64,000 nt of DNA from a virus, in the IMG/VR virus record IMGVR_UViG_3300026078_000024, positions 1 through 64,000 of that record. One strand, written 5' to 3'. The notes below the pieces were generated by a model. The model was given only the letters and a program-made list of their open reading frames with translations. It was not told the origin of the DNA and searched no databases. A program made the position numbers and the translations under genes. Shown piece after piece: positions 1 to 9,442 of the stretch. The stretch's first letter is position 1. Each line of letters begins with the position of its first letter.

Positions 1-166
1 GAAAGAGCTTGATCAACAACTGAGCGTTCTCCGGTGGAAGGTCCCGGGCGGCAGCCGGTTCGAGGACGTGGAGATCGAGGAAGGCGCACCGTCCTGGTGG
101 GCGGGTGACGAGGAGGCGTCCCAGTCGAGCCTGGCAGCGATGCGGGCGATGGGAGCGAAAGTCTGA
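1..166 (+). CDS. C-terminal end of an open gene upstream of the tape measure gene (partial)
   Basis: An open frame enters from the left edge (codons at 2, 5, 8...) and stops with TGA at 164-166. It encodes the last 54 residues of a protein ending in MGAKV, with an acidic stretch and a Trp pair (PSWWAGDEE). Its stop overlaps the tape measure ATG by one base (TGATG), so the two are probably translationally coupled. In siphophages this slot usually holds the tail assembly chaperone, often made by a programmed frameshift; that identity is inferred from position only, because the N-terminal part lies outside the window. Confidence 0.6.
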   Translation, partial: KELDQQLSVLRWKVPGGSRFEDVEIEEGAPSWWAGDEEASQSSLAAMRAMGAKV

Positions 167-3100
167 TGTCTGAGTCCATGGTGGTCGGGCGAGGTCTCGT
201 CGAGATCTTGCCCGACTTCCGGAAGTGGGGGAAGCAGCTCGCGGCCGACATGCGGGTTGCCCGGACTCAGCTGGTCACGCAGGGGCAGGGCTTCAAGGCG
301 GCTGCCGCAACCGTCGGCGCGTCCATGGTCAAGGTCGGCAAGGGCGCGTCCCTCGTCGGTCTCGGGGTGGCCGTGGCGGCTACCAAAATGGCCGGTGACT
401 TCCAGGCGGAGACGGCCGTCCTCCAGACGGCGGCCGGAGAGACGACCAAGGGCCTGGCCACGGTCCGGGCCGGGATCCTGAACATCTCGCAGAACACCGG
501 TACAGGGATCAAGAACCTGACCGACGGCATGTACACGATCGAGAAGGCCGGGTTCAGGGGCCGGGACGGTCTCAAGGTTCTCACCGCAGCGGCGCAGGGC
601 GCGCGTGAGGAGAATGCGAAGCTGGCCGACGTCACGAACGCCATGACGTCGATCATGGCGAGCTATCACCTCAAGGCCACGGACTCCGTCCGCGTCATGA
701 ACGGCATGAAGACTGCGGCGGGCGAGGGCAAGATCACCATGGAGGAATTCTCCGGGGCGATGTCCACGGTCCTCCCGATCGCTTCCGCCAACAAGATCGC
801 ATTTGAACAGGTGGCCGGTGCCGTGGCCACCCTCACCCAGCACGGCACGTCCGCCCGTGAGGCCACCCATGAACTCGGCGCGACCATCCGTGCCCTGGCG
901 TCCCCCAACATGGTGGCGCAACGCGAAATGGCCCGGTTCGGCCTGTCCTCCGTGGACGTCTCGCAGAACCTCGGAAAACGCGGCCTGACCGGCACGATCG
1001 AGCTACTGACCAAGACCATCCTGTCCAAGATGGGTCCGAGCGGCAAGATCCTCCTGAGTGCGTTCGAGGGGACCAAGCAGTCGGCCGAAGATGCCCGGAT
1101 CATGCTGTCCAAAATCCCGCCGGAGTTCCAGAAGACGGCGAAGGCGTTCATGGACGGGAAGATCGATGCGGACCAATGGAACGCGACGATCAAGGGAGCG
1201 CCGGTCAACATCGCCCCCATGCTGAGGGGCTTCAACACCCTGGTCAACCGGTCTCACGGTTTCTCCCGTGAGCTGAAGAGCGGCGGCCCGGCCGCCAAGA
1301 CCTACACCGACGCGCTCAAGAAAATGTCCGGCGGCGCTATCGGTCTCAACACGATCCTCCAACTGTCCGGCGAGTCGTTCGACGGGTTCAAAGAGAGGGT
1401 CGGCAAGGTCGGCGAGTCGTTCCACCACAGCTCGAAGGACGTCGAGGGGTGGAAGACGACACAGAAGCTCCTCAACGTCCAACTCGACATGGCCAAGCAG
1501 CGCCTCCAGGTGCTGATGATCACCATCGGGACCAAGCTGATCCCGGTGGTCACTGCGATTGTGAGGCTCTTCACCGAGCACAAAACGGTCACCATGCTCC
1601 TGGTGGCGGGCATGCTCTCCCTGGTCGGGATTCTCTCGGCCGCGTATATCGCGACCAAGGCATGGGCCGTGATCACCGGCATTGCCAGGACCGTCATGTT
1701 CGCGTGGAACGTGGCGACCATGGCACAGACCGAGTCGCTGGCGGTCATGCGCGCACAGCTCGCCGTTCTGTGGGTGATCCAGAAGGCGCAGGCCATTGCG
1801 ACCGGCATCGCCACGGCCGCGCAGTGGGCGTGGAACGCGGCCATGGACGCGAACCCGATCGGGTTGATCGTTCTGGCCATTGCCGCTCTGGTGGCTGGCA
1901 TCGTCTACGTGGCGACCAAGACCCAGTTTTTCCAGACGGTGTGGAAGGCGACCTGGGGTTTCGTAAAAAAGATCTTCACCGGGTTCGTCTCGTGGTTCAA
2001 GAAGAACTGGCAACTGATCACCTTCACGATCATGACCTTGGGTATCGGTCTGGCCGTGGCCATGATCGTGCGGCACTGGCAGGGTGTGAAGCACGCGTTC
2101 AGTGCCACGATCGATTGGATCAAGCACAACTGGCCCCTGCTCCTCTCGATCCTTCTCGGGCCCATTGCGGCAGCCGCGTATCAGATCTACAAGCACTGGG
2201 ACTTGATCAGCAAGGGAGCGATGATCGCCTTCCATGCTGTGATCAATTTCGCTGTCCAACTGGGCAAGGATCTCGGGTCGTTCTTCTCCAAGCTCCCCGG
2301 TGAACTGGGCCATTTCTTCTCGTCGTTGCCTGGCATCGTGGGCCATTGGTTCGTGGTCCTCGGCCAGAACATCGCGAAATTCTTCACCCACATCCTGCCG
2401 GATGCCGCCAAGTCCCTGAACAACGCTCAGGTGGCCCTTCTCCACGTCGGAGAGGATCTGATCAAGGGTTTGTTCCACGGCGCGGCCAACTTCTTCACCA
2501 AGACCGTTCCGGACTGGGCAAAGAGTGTGTGGCATGGGATCACGAGCTACTTCAAGGCCGTGTTCGGGATCCAGTCCCCGTCCACGGTCATGGCTGCGCT
2601 CGGCGTCGATCTGATCAAGGGCCTGTTCCAGGGAATGTTGAAGATCGCCCTCACCGTGACCAAGTTCCTCGGTGACCACATCGGCAAGCCGATCATCAAC
2701 CTGTTCACAAAGACCATCCCCGACGGCGCGAAGACCTTCTCCTCCAGGGTGAGCGGGTCGTGGAGCGCCGTGCAGAGCAACGTGGGCAAGTTCTTCGGCC
2801 TCATGAAGCACTCGTCGATCGATCCCCTGGTCCGTCTGTTCAACGCCACGATCCCGGGCGCGGGCAAGTCGATGCGCGACCTGATCATCGGCTTCGTCCG
2901 GGCCATGGTCCTGCATGTGATCGACGGCTTCGGAACGATCATCCATGGGGCAACCAAGCTCTTCGGGTGGGTGCCGGGTGTCGGCGGGAAGCTCAAGAAA
3001 GCCTCTGCCGCGTTCGACCGGTTCCGAGACGACGTGAACCGGGCCCTCGGCGGGATCAAGGACCGGCACCCCACCGTCGGCGTCGGTATGAAGATCATGA

Positions 3101-4107
3101 CTGGCAAGGATGCCGGACTGGTCAACATCGGCGGTATCGCCCGTGCGACCGGTGGCGAGATCCCGGGTCATCTCGGGAAGAGGGGCAAGGACAGTGTCCT
3201 TGCGGCCCTCATGCCGGACGAGCACGTGTGGACCGTCCGGGAGGTCATGGCGGTGGGCGGCCACAAGGCCATGGAACGCCTCCGGAAGCTCGCCCTCATG
3301 GGGATGCTCAAGGGCTACTCGACCGGCGGACAGATCAAGGGATACGCCTCCGGCGGTGCGGTCGACGCAAATACGAAGGCGCCCGGCTACGGCTCGATCC
3401 TCTCCGGGACCAACACCGCGTTCGGAAGCCTGATGCGGTCCGCCCTCCCCGCCCTGATCAAGCAGTTCAAGGCGCAGTACGCGGCCGTCACGAACGTCGG
3501 CGCGGGTGTCGGCGGCGGGGTGAAGCGCTGGACCGGCATGGTCCATTCCGTCCTCGGACAGCTTCACGAGTCCCTGGGGTGGACGGCCACGGTCCTGCGC
3601 CGGATGAACCAGGAGTCGGGCGGTAACCCCACGGTGGTCAACCGGTGGGACTCCAACTGGAAAGCCGGTCACCCCTCGGTCGGCCTCATGCAGGTGATCG
3701 CCGGGACCTTCCGTGCCTACGCCGGTCGCTACCGGGGTGTGGGCCCGTTCATGTACGGCGTGTCCGTCAACCCGACGGCCAACACCTACGCCGGTCTCAA
3801 CTACGCACTGCACCGTTACGGCTCCCTCTCCGCCCTGAACCGTCCCGGCGGATACGACCTGGGCGGTCTTGCGCGGCGCGCGGGGACGATCTTCAAGGGG
3901 ACGAACCAGCCGGAGCGGATCCTCTCGCCACGCCAGACGGCCGCGTTCGAGCGTCTCGTGAGCCGTCTCTCCCCAGCCGGAGCGGACGGGGGAGTCACCG
4001 TCAAGGAACTCCACCTGCACAACCACGGGGTGATCGGTTCGAAGCACGAGGTGGAGAACTGGCTCGTGGTTTCGATCGACCAGCTCAAGCGCAAGGGGAG
4101 GTTCTAG
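166..4107 (+). CDS. Tail tape measure protein with lytic transglycosylase domain
   Basis: A 1,313-residue protein that sets tail length and probably helps DNA cross the envelope. Residues about 60-250 resemble the TP901-type tape measure core (Ala-rich, with a TAAGEGKITMEEF stretch). Long hydrophobic segments lie near residues 474-500, 565-583, 617-636 and 655-674, as expected for a protein that inserts into the membrane. Residues about 1125-1215 form an SLT-like transglycosylase domain. The likely catalytic Glu1150 sits in RRMNQESGG, followed by SVGLMQVIAGTF, and this domain would open peptidoglycan locally at infection. The ATG overlaps the upstream stop. It is the longest tail gene in the window, as is usual, and is followed by minor tail genes. 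Confidence 0.96.
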   Translation: MSESMVVGRGLVEILPDFRKWGKQLAADMRVARTQLVTQGQGFKAAAATVGASMVKVGKGASLVGLGVAVAATKMAGDFQAETAVLQTAAGETTKGLATVRAGILNISQNTGTGIKNLTDGMYTIEKAGFRGRDGLKVLTAAAQGAREENAKLADVTNAMTSIMASYHLKATDSVRVMNGMKTAAGEGKITMEEFSGAMSTVLPIASANKIAFEQVAGAVATLTQHGTSAREATHELGATIRALASPNMVAQREMARFGLSSVDVSQNLGKRGLTGTIELLTKTILSKMGPSGKILLSAFEGTKQSAEDARIMLSKIPPEFQKTAKAFMDGKIDADQWNATIKGAPVNIAPMLRGFNTLVNRSHGFSRELKSGGPAAKTYTDALKKMSGGAIGLNTILQLSGESFDGFKERVGKVGESFHHSSKDVEGWKTTQKLLNVQLDMAKQRLQVLMITIGTKLIPVVTAIVRLFTEHKTVTMLLVAGMLSLVGILSAAYIATKAWAVITGIARTVMFAWNVATMAQTESLAVMRAQLAVLWVIQKAQAIATGIATAAQWAWNAAMDANPIGLIVLAIAALVAGIVYVATKTQFFQTVWKATWGFVKKIFTGFVSWFKKNWQLITFTIMTLGIGLAVAMIVRHWQGVKHAFSATIDWIKHNWPLLLSILLGPIAAAAYQIYKHWDLISKGAMIAFHAVINFAVQLGKDLGSFFSKLPGELGHFFSSLPGIVGHWFVVLGQNIAKFFTHILPDAAKSLNNAQVALLHVGEDLIKGLFHGAANFFTKTVPDWAKSVWHGITSYFKAVFGIQSPSTVMAALGVDLIKGLFQGMLKIALTVTKFLGDHIGKPIINLFTKTIPDGAKTFSSRVSGSWSAVQSNVGKFFGLMKHSSIDPLVRLFNATIPGAGKSMRDLIIGFVRAMVLHVIDGFGTIIHGATKLFGWVPGVGGKLKKASAAFDRFRDDVNRALGGIKDRHPTVGVGMKIMTGKDAGLVNIGGIARATGGEIPGHLGKRGKDSVLAALMPDEHVWTVREVMAVGGHKAMERLRKLALMGMLKGYSTGGQIKGYASGGAVDANTKAPGYGSILSGTNTAFGSLMRSALPALIKQFKAQYAAVTNVGAGVGGGVKRWTGMVHSVLGQLHESLGWTATVLRRMNQESGGNPTVVNRWDSNWKAGHPSVGLMQVIAGTFRAYAGRYRGVGPFMYGVSVNPTANTYAGLNYALHRYGSLSALNRPGGYDLGGLARRAGTIFKGTNQPERILSPRQTAAFERLVSRLSPAGADGGVTVKELHLHNHGVIGSKHEVENWLVVSIDQLKRKGRF

Positions 4108-4110
4108 ATC

Positions 4111-6522
4111 GTGGCGATCGGGTTCCGCTCCGTCGGCACTCGGACCAAGGCGGACGTGTCGGCCTCCGGCTCCCCGCAGTCGTTCGGCATGCCGCTCGGC
4201 CATGTCTCGACCGACTGGCTCCTCTGGGTAGTCGTCACGGACGACAACACCGGTCCGGCGGCCACTCCCTCCGGCTGGACCCTGCTCGGGCACTTCTCGG
4301 CCGGTACGTCCACGTCCTCGCCGTACGCCGGTCGGCCGCACGTCCACCTCTATCACCGGATCGACGACGGCACCCTTGGCTCGTCGCAGTCGATGACGTT
4401 CAACACCGGGTCCTGGCCGGGCGGAGACCCGTACGTTCTCGGGTTCATCGCGGCCTACACCGGGGCGGACCAGTCCTCACCGGTGGAGATCGTCTCCGGG
4501 GGAAACACCACCTCGACGGCCGCCGCGTTCGCGCACCCGCAGGTGACCACCGTGGCCCCGAACGACTGGCTGCTGTCCGTCCGGGGAGTCGTCTCGGACA
4601 ACACGAACCTGACCTTCACCGACTCGGTCGGCACGGACGTGGCCCGGGTGAACGAGGGCATGACCAACCCGTCATCTCCCTCCGTGGCGCTGTACGACTC
4701 GAACCTCGCCCTGACTGCCGGTCTCCAGACACAGAGGACGACGACCGCCTCCAATACCGTCACGTACGGTTCCGTCGGCATCACCCTCGCGCTCAAGCCC
4801 GCGAACGCGGCGAACGCGGTGACGGCGATCGCCGGAGTGGCGTCGATCTCGTTCCAGGCCAAGCAGGCGTCCTCGTCCGGCACGTCCGGCCCGTGGGATC
4901 TCTGCGGCACCGGCGGCCTGCCCATGTACGAGTTCGCGATCGACTGGAACAACGACGGGAACTTCACCACCTCGAACGCCATGCTGATGCTCGGGATCAT
5001 GGGCACCGGCGGGGTGGACGACGCGACCAACGAAGTGATCAGTGACATCTCGATCACGTACGGCCGGGACCAGGACCGGCAGTTGAACCCGGCGGCTGTC
5101 GGCAGCGCCGCGCTCTCATTGATCAACGTGTCCCGGAAGTACTCCCCGGAGTGGGTCTCGTCCGTCCTGTACGGCAACCTTGAACCGGCCCGTCCGTTCC
5201 GCGCTCAGGTCACGTGGGGCGGGTCCGTCTTCCCCCTCTTCCGTGGCCGAATCGACGACTTCAACGTCAAGGCGGACATGGCGGACCGGTCCGTCGATTT
5301 CACGTTCCTGGACGCGCTGAACGATCTCTCCAACGTCAAGCTGAGCACGCCGGTGTACGAGGAGATGCGCACCGGCGATCTGATCGATGTGATCTTGGAC
5401 GCGGTGGGCTGGACGGCCGGTCGGCAGATCGATCTCGGTGCCACTTTCGTGAGGTACTGGTGGGCAGAGGGGCAGAGCGCGTTCGACGCGATCAGTGACC
5501 TGGTCAAATCGGAGGGGGCCCCGTCGATCGCCTACGTGGCGCCGGACGGCACATTCGTCTTCCACGACCGGCACCACCGGATCCAGAACTCCTCGTCGAC
5601 CACGTCTCAGGCGACGTTCGCCCAGTCGGCCGTGTTCGACTGCGCCGTGGCTCCCCCTGCCGGTCTGCACTTCACCGCCCCGTTCACGTACCAGCACGGG
5701 TGGAGAGACATCGTCAACTCGGTCACGTTCGACGTGTCGGAGAGGACGGCGGACACCGACCTCTCCGTGGTGTGGACGTCGGACGACACGGTGAACCTGT
5801 CCAGCGGGCAGAGCGCCTCGATCGATATTTCGGGGTCGGACCCGTTCATCGGAGCGGTGCTGCCGGTGAGCGGCACGGACTACCTGAAGTCGGGACCCGG
5901 CACAGAAGTGATCAGCATCAGCCGGACGTCCGGCGCATCACTGACGATCACCGTTCTGGCCACGGGCGGAGCGGTGTCTCTTCAGAACTTCCAGCTCCGC
6001 GCGTTCGCGATCCCGGTCCGGAACACGATCAAGGTGCACCGGGAGGACTCCGGCTCGATCTCCATCCATGGAGAACGGGACTACCCGGACCAGGCACCGT
6101 GGGCGAACGCCAACGATGCCGAAGCGATCGCCGGAGCCATTCTCCTGCGGTACGCGCAGAGGCGCCCCACGGTCGATCTGCGGGTCGTGACGGAGGACCC
6201 GGTCCACTTCCTCCAGGTGGTGTCCCGGACGGTCGGAGACCGGATCCACATCCTCAACGGAGAGATGGGTCTCGACGACGACTTTTTCATCGAGAAGATC
6301 ACCCATCAGATTCAGCGGGTGAACGTGCCGGGACGGCCGCCGGTGCATGCAGTCATCTTCGGGTGCGAGAAGGCGGGGGTGCAGTCGGCCAACCCCTTCC
6401 GGTTCGACGTCCGGGGCGCGGGGTTCGATCAGGGTATCTTCGATCCAATCCAATCAGATAACCCGTTCACTGTGTTCCGGTTCGATCAGTCCGCGTTTGA
6501 CTCGTCACAGTTCGGGACGTGA
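4111..6522 (+). CDS. Minor tail protein
   Basis: 803 residues, GTG start with AAGGGGAGG at 4093-4101 just upstream and only three bases after the tape measure stop. The N-terminal 230 residues are Thr/Ser/Gly-rich and look like a beta-sandwich (PSGWTLLGHF, a pattern seen in phage and surface beta domains). Residues about 270-800 look like a distal tail or baseplate hub component: YEFAIDWNNDGNF, then SDISITYGRDQDRQLNP, then a FRGRIDDFNV segment. The position right after the tape measure supports a tail-tip role. No enzymatic motif is visible. Confidence 0.85.
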   Translation: MAIGFRSVGTRTKADVSASGSPQSFGMPLGHVSTDWLLWVVVTDDNTGPAATPSGWTLLGHFSAGTSTSSPYAGRPHVHLYHRIDDGTLGSSQSMTFNTGSWPGGDPYVLGFIAAYTGADQSSPVEIVSGGNTTSTAAAFAHPQVTTVAPNDWLLSVRGVVSDNTNLTFTDSVGTDVARVNEGMTNPSSPSVALYDSNLALTAGLQTQRTTTASNTVTYGSVGITLALKPANAANAVTAIAGVASISFQAKQASSSGTSGPWDLCGTGGLPMYEFAIDWNNDGNFTTSNAMLMLGIMGTGGVDDATNEVISDISITYGRDQDRQLNPAAVGSAALSLINVSRKYSPEWVSSVLYGNLEPARPFRAQVTWGGSVFPLFRGRIDDFNVKADMADRSVDFTFLDALNDLSNVKLSTPVYEEMRTGDLIDVILDAVGWTAGRQIDLGATFVRYWWAEGQSAFDAISDLVKSEGAPSIAYVAPDGTFVFHDRHHRIQNSSSTTSQATFAQSAVFDCAVAPPAGLHFTAPFTYQHGWRDIVNSVTFDVSERTADTDLSVVWTSDDTVNLSSGQSASIDISGSDPFIGAVLPVSGTDYLKSGPGTEVISISRTSGASLTITVLATGGAVSLQNFQLRAFAIPVRNTIKVHREDSGSISIHGERDYPDQAPWANANDAEAIAGAILLRYAQRRPTVDLRVVTEDPVHFLQVVSRTVGDRIHILNGEMGLDDDFFIEKITHQIQRVNVPGRPPVHAVIFGCEKAGVQSANPFRFDVRGAGFDQGIFDPIQSDNPFTVFRFDQSAFDSSQFGT

Positions 6523-6531
6523 GGAGAGACG

Positions 6532-6924
6532 ATGCCCAACATCACACCCCTGCCCCAGCCGGTCGTACCGGAAGAACCGGCCCGGCCGCAGGTTGCATGG
6601 GCGTACGTGTACGAGGGCGAATGGGTGGCCGACTGCCCGCGCGGCTGCAACAACGTGGAATATCTGTTCACCCAGTCGCGAATGGGCGGACCCCGGGACC
6701 AGAGGCGCCCGTTCTACCTCTGCTCCTATTGCGGGTACTCCTGCGAAAAGATCGTCTGGCCCCGCCAGGAGCACGAGATCATGCGCATCCTCATGCTCCG
6801 GCCGATCCCCCGGAACAGGAACTGGTACCCCCAAGATCACCCGGTGGCTCTGAAGTTCAACATCCCGCACGGTCAGTCTCCGGCCGACCTCCTGGCCGAG
6901 AACGAAGAGCACGGAGTGAGGTAA
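6532..6924 (+). CDS. Small zinc-ribbon-like protein in the tail operon
   Basis: 130 residues; start supported by GGAGAG nine bases upstream. Two Cys clusters, CPRGC (about residues 40-44) and CSYCGYSC (about 63-70), could bind one Zn or form disulphides. The N-terminus is Pro-rich. It is transcribed with the tail genes and sits between the minor tail protein and the first fibre-like paralogue. No function recognised; a structural or tail-associated role is inferred from context. Confidence 0.8.
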   Translation: MPNITPLPQPVVPEEPARPQVAWAYVYEGEWVADCPRGCNNVEYLFTQSRMGGPRDQRRPFYLCSYCGYSCEKIVWPRQEHEIMRILMLRPIPRNRNWYPQDHPVALKFNIPHGQSPADLLAENEEHGVR

Positions 6925-6927
6925 GCC

Positions 6928-7470
6928 ATGACGTGGTCGGCACCCATGACGGCAGTGGCGGGATCAACGTTCTCCGCCGCTCAGTTCAATCAGTACGTCC
7001 GGGACAACCTGAACGAAACCGCCCCGGCGAAGGCCACGGCCGCCGGGCAGTTTTTCGTGGCCACGGGTGCCAATGCCATTGCCGCGCGGACCCCCACCTC
7101 CGCCACGGTGGCCACGTCCGAGACGACCACCAGCACCAGCTACGCGGATCTTGCGACGGTCGGCCCGGCCGCGACCGTCACGACCGGAGTGGCAGCCATG
7201 GTCTTTATCAAGTCAGGCATCGACAACAACACGGCCAACATCGGGACGTTCATGAGCTTCGCCGTCTCGGGTGCGTCGTCCCAGGCGGCGGCCGACGCCA
7301 GCGCGGTCAACATCGCCGGGGTCACGGCGGCGAACCGGGTCAGGATCGGGGCCGCGTTCCGGGTGACCGGCTTGAACGCAGGGTCGAACATCTTCACCGC
7401 GAAATACAAGGTGGCCAGCGCCAGCACCGGGACCTTCACCCAGCGCGATCTGATCGTGCTGCCGTTCTGA
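6928..7470 (+). CDS. Fibre-like tail protein, paralogue 1 of 4
   Basis: 180 residues. It starts with the conserved signature SAPMTAVAG...FNQYVRDNLNE that recurs in the proteins at 7791, 8331 and 8877. A Thr/Ser-rich middle (TTTSTSYADL) and a C-terminal strand pattern (LNAGSNIFTAKYKV...LPF) also recur. The shared ends and divergent middles suggest a compact beta-rich module that attaches to the tail through the N-terminus and presents a variable face. A receptor-binding or decoration role is inferred. Confidence 0.85.
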   Translation: MTWSAPMTAVAGSTFSAAQFNQYVRDNLNETAPAKATAAGQFFVATGANAIAARTPTSATVATSETTTSTSYADLATVGPAATVTTGVAAMVFIKSGIDNNTANIGTFMSFAVSGASSQAAADASAVNIAGVTAANRVRIGAAFRVTGLNAGSNIFTAKYKVASASTGTFTQRDLIVLPF

Positions 7471-7480
7471 GGATCTGATC

Positions 7481-7789
7481 ATGCCCACCATCCCGCAGTA
7501 CGTGAAGATCATGAGAGACGCTGCCTGGGACGTCGCGGAGCGGTTCGGGGTGGACATCACCCAGGAGCCGAAGGCGTCCCGGGCTGAGCTGCTGTCCATT
7601 CTCGCGGTGCAGAGCGTCTTGATCAAAGCCCTGGTGGACAAGGGTGTGATCACGGACACGGAGCTTCTGGCTGCGGTCAACGCCATGCGTTCGTCTCCGT
7701 GGTCCCCCGGTCCTCTTCCGGTCCGTCCGGTCGACTGGGACACGGTCCCGGTCACAGGCGTCGGGGTCATCCCGGTTACGGGGGCATGA
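7481..7789 (+). CDS. Hypothetical small protein between fibre paralogues
   Basis: 102 residues, ATG within a GATCATG start context. The N-terminal 65 residues are predicted helical (YVKIMRDAAWDVAERF, ELLSILAVQSVLIKALVDK). The tail is Pro/Val-rich (PVRPVDWDTVPVTG). It interrupts the run of four paralogues and ends two bases before the next GTG. It could be a chaperone or a small virion component; no family recognised. Confidence 0.75.
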   Translation: MPTIPQYVKIMRDAAWDVAERFGVDITQEPKASRAELLSILAVQSVLIKALVDKGVITDTELLAAVNAMRSSPWSPGPLPVRPVDWDTVPVTGVGVIPVTGA

Positions 7790-7790
7790 C

Positions 7791-8321
7791 GTGGCGTGGA
7801 CAGCTCCCATGACGGCGGTCGCCGGTGCCTCGGTACTGGCGGCCGACTTCAACACGTTCGTGCGCGACAACCTCAATCAGACGGCCCCTGCCATTGCCAC
7901 CTCGGTCAGTTCATGGTTCCCGCACAGCGGGGTCAACACGCTGGCGGAGCGCTTCCCCACGCAGAACAACGCGACCGGAGCCAGCACCACCACCAGCACG
8001 ACGTACGGCAACCTGGCCGACACGGTGACCACCTCGGTTACGGTGACCACCGGAGTCCTGGCCCTGGTGCTGCTCTACTCGAACCTGAACAACTCTGCCG
8101 GTGGCAACCGGACTTGGTGCGCCTATGACATCTCCGGTGCGACCACCCGCGCGGCCGATGACACCCGGTCGGTGAACCATTCGTCGGCCGCCGGTATGCG
8201 GTGGGGAGCGACGTTCCTTGAATCGCTCAACGCCGGATCGAACACCTTCACGATGCGATACCGGGTCACCGCCGGTACCGGCACCTTCTCCGCCCGTCGT
8301 ATCGGCGTGATCCCTTTCTAG
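7791..8321 (+). CDS. Fibre-like tail protein, paralogue 2 of 4
   Basis: 176 residues, GTG start. The N-terminus WTAPMTAVAGASVL..FNTFVRDNLNQ matches paralogues 1, 3 and 4. The middle carries TTTSTTYGNL, and the C-terminus SLNAGSNTFTMRYRV...VIPF matches the family ending. Length and ends are conserved while the central 80 residues differ, consistent with diversification after tandem duplication. Confidence 0.85.
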   Translation: MAWTAPMTAVAGASVLAADFNTFVRDNLNQTAPAIATSVSSWFPHSGVNTLAERFPTQNNATGASTTTSTTYGNLADTVTTSVTVTTGVLALVLLYSNLNNSAGGNRTWCAYDISGATTRAADDTRSVNHSSAAGMRWGATFLESLNAGSNTFTMRYRVTAGTGTFSARRIGVIPF

Positions 8322-8330
8322 GAGGCAGCC

Positions 8331-8864
8331 ATGGCATGGACGGCACCCATGACCGCCGTGGCGGGCGCGGTGTTCTTCTCCGCCGACTACAACACGTACG
8401 TGCGGGACAACATGATCGAACTGGGGGTGGCGAAGGCGACCGTCCCCGGGAGCATCATCGCGGGCGCCGGGCCCAACACGGTGGAGCAGCGCACTCCCGC
8501 ATGGTCGGCGACCACTGCCGGATCGACCACCACCTCGACCTCCTACACGGATCTCGACGCCGGGGCGGGTCCGTCGTTGACGGTGCAGTCAGGATCGGTC
8601 ATCGCCATTTGGATCTTCTGCAATCAGTACAACACGAACGGCACGGCCGCATGGATGTCCTTCGCGATCTCCGGTGATTCGTCGATCTCCGCAGACGACA
8701 CCTGGGCGATCCAGTTCCAGGGGACGGACGGAGACCGGAACGGCGCCGGGTTCGTGTTCGACGGCCTGACCAAGGGATCGAACACGATCACCGCCAAGTA
8801 CCGGGTGTCGACGGCCGGTACCGGCTACTTCAGTCAGCGGCGGCTCGCCGCATGGCCGTTCTGA
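8331..8864 (+). CDS. Fibre-like tail protein, paralogue 3 of 4
   Basis: 177 residues; AGGAGG at 8321-8326 positions the ATG. It shares WTAPMTAVAGAVFF..YNTYVRDN, a STTTSTSYTDL segment and the ending TKGSNTITAKYRV...WPF with its neighbours. Probably a beta-rich tail appendage subunit. The four copies may form a hetero-oligomer or be alternative receptor-binding modules. Confidence 0.85.
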   Translation: MAWTAPMTAVAGAVFFSADYNTYVRDNMIELGVAKATVPGSIIAGAGPNTVEQRTPAWSATTAGSTTTSTSYTDLDAGAGPSLTVQSGSVIAIWIFCNQYNTNGTAAWMSFAISGDSSISADDTWAIQFQGTDGDRNGAGFVFDGLTKGSNTITAKYRVSTAGTGYFSQRRLAAWPF

Positions 8865-8876
8865 GAGGAGTGGGTC

Positions 8877-9434
8877 ATGGCGTGGAGTTCTCCCATGACG
8901 GCCGTGGCCGGTTCCGTGTGGACGGCGGCTCAGTGGAACACGTTCATCCGGGACAACCTGAACGAGTCCGAGACGTCGAAGGCGTTGACCACGAGCGGCT
9001 ACAGCGTGGTGACGTCTCTGCACCGGCTCTCCGAACGGGTCCCCCAGGTGGTCAACGACGCGGCCGAAGTGGTCACCGCAGAGACGTCCTACTCGGATCC
9101 CGAGACACTCGCAGCCGGGTCGCCGGTGGTACCGGGCCCGAGCATCACCGCGTTCACAGGGCAGAAGGCCCTCGTTGCGATCTACGGCGCTCCGCGCACG
9201 TCCGGCGGCACGGCCGCATGGATCAGTGTGGAGGTCTCCGGCGCGACGGACATACAGGCGGACGACACCCACTCGATCCAGAACCACGTCACCGACCCCG
9301 ACTCCTGGCGCTCCGGCGCCACCTTCGGCCTCGATCTCACCGAGGGGCTGAACACCTTCACCATGAAGTACCGGGTGTCCACGTCCGGCACCGGCCATTT
9401 CACCTCGCGCCGGATGGTGGTGATCCCGTTCTAG
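8877..9434 (+). CDS. Fibre-like tail protein, paralogue 4 of 4
   Basis: 185 residues, the longest of the set; GAGAGGAG lies upstream of the ATG. It has the conserved WSSPMTAVAGSVW..WNTFIRDNLNE start and the TEGLNTFTMKYRV...VIPF end. The middle (LSERVPQVVNDAAEVV) is the most divergent. It directly precedes the endolysin gene. Confidence 0.85.
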   Translation: MAWSSPMTAVAGSVWTAAQWNTFIRDNLNESETSKALTTSGYSVVTSLHRLSERVPQVVNDAAEVVTAETSYSDPETLAAGSPVVPGPSITAFTGQKALVAIYGAPRTSGGTAAWISVEVSGATDIQADDTHSIQNHVTDPDSWRSGATFGLDLTEGLNTFTMKYRVSTSGTGHFTSRRMVVIPF

Positions 9435-9442
9435 GGGAGATC

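Noticed and set aside
1003-4356. A 1,117-codon open frame on the minus strand opposite the tape measure gene
   Set aside because: It mirrors the codon pattern of the plus-strand gene in GC-rich DNA, is Arg/Gly/His/Pro-rich without domain signatures, and lacks a ribosome site.
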